From Takakia lepidozioides (lineage: Eukaryota > Streptophyta > Takakiopsida > Takakiales > Takakiaceae): a DNA stretch of 64,000 bases. The notes beneath the pieces were generated by a model. The model saw only the letters and a program-made list of their open reading frames with translations. It searched no databases and was not told the DNA's origin. The first letter of the stretch is position 1. Each line of letters begins with the position of its first letter. Position numbers and translations under genes: made by a program. Below, piece after piece: positions 58,801 to 64,000 of the stretch. The DNA is taken from assembly GCA_030704615.1 (NCBI GenBank), contig CM060731.1:69298756-69362755 (forward strand), written 5' to 3'.

Positions 58801-59138
58801 ATTCAAGCCTTCAAAGTCTCTAACAGATGTGAAATCATGACCGTAAACTTCCTGAGCCCAATATAAGAAAACCGGCAGACTTCGAAATGAAAAAAACTGC
58901 CTTCACAATTGTACCATCGGTGTCCAGAAACAACACCAGAAAATCCTCAACTTCCCCACCACACATGAGTTTGGTATAATTCCAAGCTAAACAGGTCAGG
59001 TTGCCTCTGTTCGACGAAAGTAAATACGTTAGGATTAGGGTTTCGCAGACGCAGAAAGAGAGGCAGAGTGGAAAGCAGACAACTTACAAGATTGCGCCGG
59101 AGCCGGCGAGCCACGGCAGCTGACCGCTGCGATGACAT
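52881..59138 (-). CDS. FTSH3/FTSH10-like: Mitochondrial m-AAA protease FtsH3/FtsH10-like
   Basis: Eight exons on the minus strand: 59138-59088, 58736-58409, 57955-57878, 57481-57342, 57142-56660, 55869-55102, 54088-53861 and 53390-52881; 861 residues. This is the inner-membrane ATP-dependent zinc metalloprotease facing the matrix, used for quality control and complex assembly. Seen: Arg-rich, Ser-rich presequence ([16 protein letters not shown]); two membrane spans (near [15 protein letters not shown] and [13 protein letters not shown]); Walker A GPPGTGKT; Walker [21 protein letters not shown]; second region of homology ([15 protein letters not shown]); protease motif HEAGH with the downstream Asp in [12 protein letters not shown]; and the plant FtsH3/10 ending [20 protein letters not shown] followed by a polar tail. 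Introns 5 and 6 hold LINE fragments. All catalytic residues are intact. Confidence 0.95.
54545..55040 (-). mobile_element. LINE-like 3' fragment in FtsH intron 6, best-preserved copy
   Basis: The minus strand stays open for about 170 codons: [20 protein letters not shown] (C-x2-C-x7-H-x4-C finger), then [20 protein letters not shown], then the 3' tail with GGCTACGGCAAACAACGTCT. This fits the zf-RVT-type finger at the end of plant LINE ORF2 proteins. No reverse transcriptase or endonuclease domain is present, so it is a 5'-truncated remnant. CA/GA simple repeats lie at its upstream edge (55045-55085). Confidence 0.75.
56205..56545 (+). mobile_element. Cluster of LINE 3' tail copies in FtsH intron 5
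   Basis: Two clear and one partial copies of the tail (GGCCACAAGGCTGYRYGGCA, then CATCTYATGASTACATTCTC) in direct orientation within 340 bp, with a C-homopolymer at 56263-56278. They are inverted relative to the fragment in intron 6. Confidence 0.65.
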
Positions 59139-59536
59139 GAGAACACACTTGCTCTTTACCAATCCTCCACTCCCCCCTCTCTACCTCCCTTCTAGTCCCA
59201 AACCCCTCTTTCTTCCTTCACAGCACAACTTACCCCGCCTCTCTTGATCAAACTCATTACTCAGAGCTCATAACTCTGGCCCACGTCAGTTCACTCTTTC
59301 CCCTCCTCTCCTAAGCTCTTTGCCCATCACCGACCTTTCATTCTCTCTCACACACACAGAGCAAGATGTATATACGAGGAAGGAGCAAACCGAGCACAGG
59401 ATGGATGAACAGTGGATGTAGCCGTTTCTGTTACCGGATTTCTTAAATAGCTTAAATGTATTCAAGGATGGTTTTGCTGTACATACAACAGACTTGGTTT
59501 TCATCCCGTCTTTAGTGTGAGACGGCGCATTAGTAG
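59139..59536. other. FtsH promoter region
   Basis: 5' flank of the minus-strand FtsH gene, C/T-rich near 59160-59230 with a CACACACA run at 59351. The scrambled FDM copy begins just beyond it, on the other strand, so the duplication breakpoint lies close to the FtsH promoter. Confidence 0.5.
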
Positions 59537-62500
59537 GCCGTCACCCTGTCACGCGAGCTGGACAACCGATAGTTTGGAAGCCTCGCACCTACAGTTTGTG
59601 GTGCTGAAGAACTTGGCGGGGGAGGTCGATAGCATGCGAGTGAAGGAGACACAGAAGCCGATGGAGGAGATTCCGGAGGTTGAACAAGGCGAGGTTGAGA
59701 GATGCAACATGTCGGATAATGATGGGGAAGCCCAAAGGAAAAAAGTTGAAGATCTTGAAGAGAAACTAGCGGACTTGCAGTCCAAATATGAGTCTCTAGA
59801 AGTTTTTTAACCTGACGGTAAAGGAGCGGACAGCAAATATCGAACTTCAAGAGGCCAGGAAGGCAGCCATTGCGGTTACCTGTTGCCTCCCACTTTCTTA
59901 TTCCACCTTTCTTCTTCATTCAGTGACACACAATTTGATGTTTGCAACTGTTCTCATGAAATCGGCCTCTAAAACCGCCGCTTCTCTCAGTTTGAGATGC
60001 TTCAACCACTACCAAATGCTGTGGCCCTCGGGCACATTTCCCATCAAATCCATGCAGGATAAAATGCGTTCTGAAAGGTCAGAATCATCTTAAATTAGTA
60101 GTTAAGTCCCACTACCTCAGTGAGCTTTTCCAGTAGCCCTTCCTCCCTTGTGTTCCTTTCCCCATCCTCACCCCCTTCATGTTTGAAGGGTCAAACCTCA
60201 ATGAGAGGGAAATTGTCGCAAAATGGAATGGCGGTAGCCCTTGGTGTCAGAAGAATGTTCTTGTGTGGCCACAATAACATGAGCTTTGTGTTTCCTAGCT
60301 CTCAGACAGCGTTCTATGTTTTGTTGTCTCTTACATGTAAAGGTTTGGGATCTCAAATCTGTTGCCGACATGATGGAAGAGAAGGAGAGGATCAACAGCC
60401 AGCTTGTTCAGAATTTGGTAGAATCCGTGGGGAGGAAAAACGATCGTTTGGAAGCCTCGCATGAACAGTTTGTGGTGCTGAAGAACATCGTGGCGGAGGT
60501 CAATAACATGCGCGTGAAGGCCGAAGATGATATGCGCCAAATGGAGGAGAGACACAAGCAAGGTGTGCCTCTTCTATCGAAGAGTTTGTGTGACAAACAG
60601 TGAACCTGTGTATTTGTCATTTCGGGATCAGGGGTGGTGGTTTGTGAATGGACATGTAATCTGGACTTGGTATAGAAAGTCGTTTGTTCAGATGCTTAGG
60701 TCAGTTGTGTTATGGTTAAGCAGCTGAGTTTCCAAGCTGAGTTGAAGAGTATACGTCACTTGTCACATCATATGCAAACACTCCCTCTCCTGCCTTCACT
60801 CATTTCCCAGGCCCTTGATGGAAGAGTTTGGAGTTTGAAGTCTGTTGGTATTATTTTAAATAATGTATCATTTGATCAAATGTCGCACCTTACCTATTTT
60901 GACTTAAGTAGCCAGGGAAAAAGTAACCTTTGTGGTGTGCTAGTCTCTTCATACAGTCCTTGAAGAACTTCAAACCAAGGCACACAGGGATGCTGATGCT
61001 GAGCAACTCCAACAGTGCTAGCTCTCAGACAACGTTCTACATTTTGTTGTCTCTTACATGTAAACGCCGTCGGATATCTAAGCCCATGGATAGAATGTGC
61101 GTGCCTTCGGTTACTTCACTGAACATACTTTGGATAATCATATGACAGGCAAGAAGACAACTGGAGGAAGTGAGCAAACAGGCAAAAATGCATGCAGCAA
61201 GGCAGTATACCCAGCAAGAGAAGCAAAAGATGCTGATAAGAAAGCTCAAGGTCTGCCTCTCTCTGCCACTTGAACCCTTTGGGCATCCTTGGGATGTGAT
61301 AAATTTCGCGCATTGCACACATCATTTCCAGGAGTTGTGTAGGTTTGTTCCAAGTGATTCTACTTTGTCCATCGGCCATGGGGGGGCTTCTGTTGACATA
61401 ATGAAGGTTCTCTCTCTCTCTTTCTCTCTCATGGCACTAGACTGAAAATTTAAACTCTGGGCAGGGAGTTAACCGCTGAACAATAAACAGATGCAGAGAG
61501 GAAAGGGAGATTGTGAATGCCCAATGTGTGGAGTCTTGAAGACAATATCCATTCTCTGATACAATGTTTGGGGTATTCTCATCAAACCCACTTCAGGACC
61601 ATCAAGAACATAGCACTACAACTTTGTTTGCTAACTTTCAAAATATCAAGACTAAGCCTAAAGCCAGGGCCTTGTTGGGGTCTAATTGCTGGGCAGCTCA
61701 CTATGACTATGTCGAACCAAAACATCACAGTGATGGATGCGTAGCACCTGTAAATACAAGCCAGAAGCAGAGCTTGTTGTGTCAGCTCTTGTGATGGGCT
61801 TCAACCCGACCCGTAAGAGAGAGATGTGGGAGCGAGATATGAGGCAAATGGATGAGCTAATCCACCTTATCTGTTGACGCTGGCTATGTGTACGTTGTTG
61901 TAGTCCCCATGCATGGAGCCAGTCATGGATTCAATCCTTTAAACTATGAAACTCAGCTGGACATTGGTAAAGCAGTCAAACCCCTCCTCCTTCGCTGACT
62001 ACTTGCGCAACATGGACCAACTTATGTTGACTCCTGAAATTGAGACATGATACCATCAGAATGTATGAGGTTAGTCCTCTCTGGCCCTAACACACATGTC
62101 ACTGATTTGGCTGCCATTACACTTCCAGCCATGCTATGTCGAGGATTGGGTTGATTTTAGCCCTCAGTGATTGAGAGGGAGTGACATGGTGTGGACTTGA
62201 GGGAGCAAATTCTGAGCATGTGAATTACATTGCAGAGAAAGAGCAAGAAGCTCGAGATGGAGGTACAGGAGCAAAAGAAGTTGTTGGCTTTCAAGCAACA
62301 GCTAGAACTGGAGGGGCATGTCCAAAGGGAAAAAGTTGCAGATCTCGAAGAGAAACTAGCTGACTTGCAGTCAGAGTATGAGTCTTCAGAAGCTTTGGTC
62401 TCTAACCTGACGGTAAAGGAGCGGGCAGCAAATGACGAACTTCAAGAGGCCCGAAAGGCAGCCATTATGGTAACCTCCCACTTTCTTCTTGTTCCACCTT

Positions 62501-63895
62501 GCCACTCCTAGTCTTTGTCAGAAGGCTCCTCTTCATTCAGAGTTTGCAACAGTCTCTCACAGCGCATGAAAATGGCCTCTAAAACCGCTGCTTCTCTCAG
62601 TTTGAGATGTTTCAACCACTACCAAAAGCTGTGAACCTCGGGCACATTTCCCATCAAATCCATGCAGGATGAAATGCATTCTGAAAGGTCACAATCGACT
62701 CATTTTACTACTAAGTCCCACCACCTCAGTGAGCGTTTCATGATGACAATAGCCCTTCCTCCCTTGTCACCGCTTCATATTTGAAGGGTCAAAACGAGAG
62801 GGAAAATATGGCAAAAAAGGAATGTGTTGTTGAAAGCAGTCACATGGTAATATTGGGGGGGGGGTGGTATTTGTTGTCCTTCAGGTTTTGAGGAAATACG
62901 GTCCCCTATCTAAATTGGGTATCAAGCTTGCTGGGGAAATGAACAAGCAGCCTTGGGAAGCTGCCTGTAAGGAAAGGTACAAATATGACAGCGAAGGATG
63001 GGAAATGAGAATGGCTACTTCAATCTCCAACTGGGAGCTCCTCTTGAAAGACCACAATTTCCGGCCGTTGAAGTGTGTGGAAGTCAGACCTGATGTTTTC
63101 AAGGTGTGCTTTACTGTGTGTGCCGATGCTTCCCTTTTTGAGTTGGAGTTCTTTGGACTATATATACCTGTCACTTTGTCGATGTAATAGATAACTATTG
63201 CTGGCACTCTCTCCTCTTTCTCTCCTTTTCTTTGTTCCTCTCCCTTTTTCTCGGACAGTGTGACCAGCACTGCACAGTCACATTTGTCTCCAGCTAGTGG
63301 GCTATAGCAGCATAGCTGAAATCAACATCCTACTTGCAGGTATGAAGTCAATCCAGTGTGTACATCAGTGAGTGATACACTTTTTTATAACCAGCTTTGT
63401 CACTGGCTGTTTGGGAAATGATTTTCCCTTTGTACGGTTATTCAATAAATCTCACACCTTTGTGGTCGAACCCCAAACCTGCTCCAGGATGGTGGATTAA
63501 TCCTTCTGATGGACCAAAGCCGTCAAGGGTGTGTCACCAGCATTTGCAGGGACAGGTCAATAAGTAAATTCTCTCATGGGTGCTGGCACCTTCTGAGTGT
63601 TAGATCTTTCTCATCTGCTTTCATTGCCCCCTTAAACCAAGACTTAGTAAATTCTTTACTGGATTGTGTTTAGAGCTATGAATCTGGGCTGAGTTTTATA
63701 CCTTATGGTCCCAAATGCGAAACTGACTCCAAAAATGTGGATTGATCTTGGAGACTATGCCTCAAGTGTACATCAGAGAAGCATGAGTGGATTATTTCTG
63801 TAGGTGTGCTCCCACACTTTGCTCCTTTTAGTTTTCAACTTTTAAACCAGGTGCTGGTTCTGTGACGAATTTAACTGAAGCTAGAGGAAGGTCCT
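59537..63895 (+). pseudogene. Partial, shuffled copy of the FDM/IDN2-like gene
   Basis: Segments matching 44.9-50.7 kb in altered order: about 59568-59665 like the end of exon 3, fused directly to 59666-59877 like the second half of exon 6; 59878-60250 like intron 6; 60255-60345 like the start of intron 4; 60346-60548 a second copy of exon 3 (GRKNDRLEASHEQFVVLKNI); 60960-61010 the first 50 bp of exon 4, then a deletion; 61149-61250 exon 5; 61430-61745 the intron LINE; 62236-62469 exon 6 with 72 nt missing in frame; 62885-63103 exon 7; and 63104-63881 intron 7. The zf-XS and XS exons and the last XH exon are absent. Several exons remain open with intact splice sites, but no whole product can be made. 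Confidence 0.88.
61430..61745 (+). mobile_element. LINE-like fragment inside the duplicated FDM intron
   Basis: Shorter version of 47510-47830 (shared ATTTAAACTSTGGGCAGGGAG-type start; CTTGTTGGGGTCTAATYGYT). It sits at the same intron position, so this insertion predates the duplication of the FDM segment. Confidence 0.7.
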
Positions 63896-63904
63896 AGTTT
63901 TGTT

Positions 63905-64000
63905 GTACATATTGGTGTGGCTTTGTGTGTGAATTCAACAAATGCAGACCAACAACAGGCGCTTCCCTATGTAGGCAATAAACCTAAGCGGCCACAACTG
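63905..64000. repeat. Copy of an FtsH intron segment at the window's right edge
   Basis: TGTGAATTCAACAAATGCAG and the sequence following it (GACCAACARCAGG, CAATAAACCTA) match 58228-58315, inside FtsH intron 2, in the same orientation. It follows the truncated FDM copy directly, so more duplicated FtsH sequence probably continues beyond the window. Confidence 0.8.

Noticed and set aside
1-64000. tRNA, rRNA or other structured RNA genes
   Set aside because: No tRNA A/B-box pair with cloverleaf arms or rRNA-like segment was noticed; a covariance-model scan was not possible.

Overview
The window is nuclear DNA of a land plant. It has multi-exon genes with GT-AG introns, plant-specific families (the rbcL-maturation PPR protein MRL1, a PLS-class PPR-DYW editing factor, an XS/XH RNA-directed DNA methylation protein, a mitochondrial m-AAA FtsH) and much decayed transposon sequence. 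A very large DYW protein with near-identical repeats and the repeat load would fit a fern or another seed-free plant, but I cannot fix the species.

Layout. 1-8636 (+): the 3' part (16 exons) of MRL1. 8637-15370: gene-poor DNA with a GGTGACA-rich array (12.29-12.80 kb), a 118-bp tandem duplication (14.07-14.30 kb) and a weak coding-like remnant. 15.37-27.25 kb: a degenerate Mutator-like element with a Ulp1/C48-protease gene (+, 17.3-23.0 kb) converging on a MURA-type transposase (-, 24.2-27.1 kb), both broken. A 9-10 bp motif (CAGTCYGCTG) is strewn through the element. It reads in one direction in the introns and outer non-coding parts and as its reverse complement in the Gln-Thr-rich exons. 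27.24-29.31 kb: a shuffled NAD+ synthetase pseudogene abutting the transposase. 31.05-34.61 kb (+): an intact 1186-aa PPR-DYW gene with seven 303-bp repeat units. 38.38-40.54 kb (-): an uncharacterised 554-aa protein with two SUMO-interaction-like motifs. 41.99-43.07 kb (-): a small cytochrome c oxidase VIIa-like gene. 44.89-50.51 kb (+): an FDM/IDN2-like gene. 52.88-59.14 kb (-): an FtsH3/FtsH10-like gene. 59.5-63.9 kb (+): a scrambled partial copy of the FDM gene, followed at 63.91 kb by a copy of an FtsH intron, so the FDM-FtsH block was duplicated in tandem and then rearranged.

Functional picture. The intact genes are mostly organelle-directed: MRL1 (plastid mRNA stability), DYW editing factor, m-AAA protease and COX subunit. 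The FDM-like protein belongs to RNA-directed DNA methylation, the pathway that silences elements like the one at 15-27 kb. That element's nonsense codons look like deamination of methylated cytosines. LINE-like 3' fragments of one family sit in introns of MRL1, COX7a-like, FDM and FtsH. All exon boundaries were read by eye from splice consensus, reading frame and family conservation.
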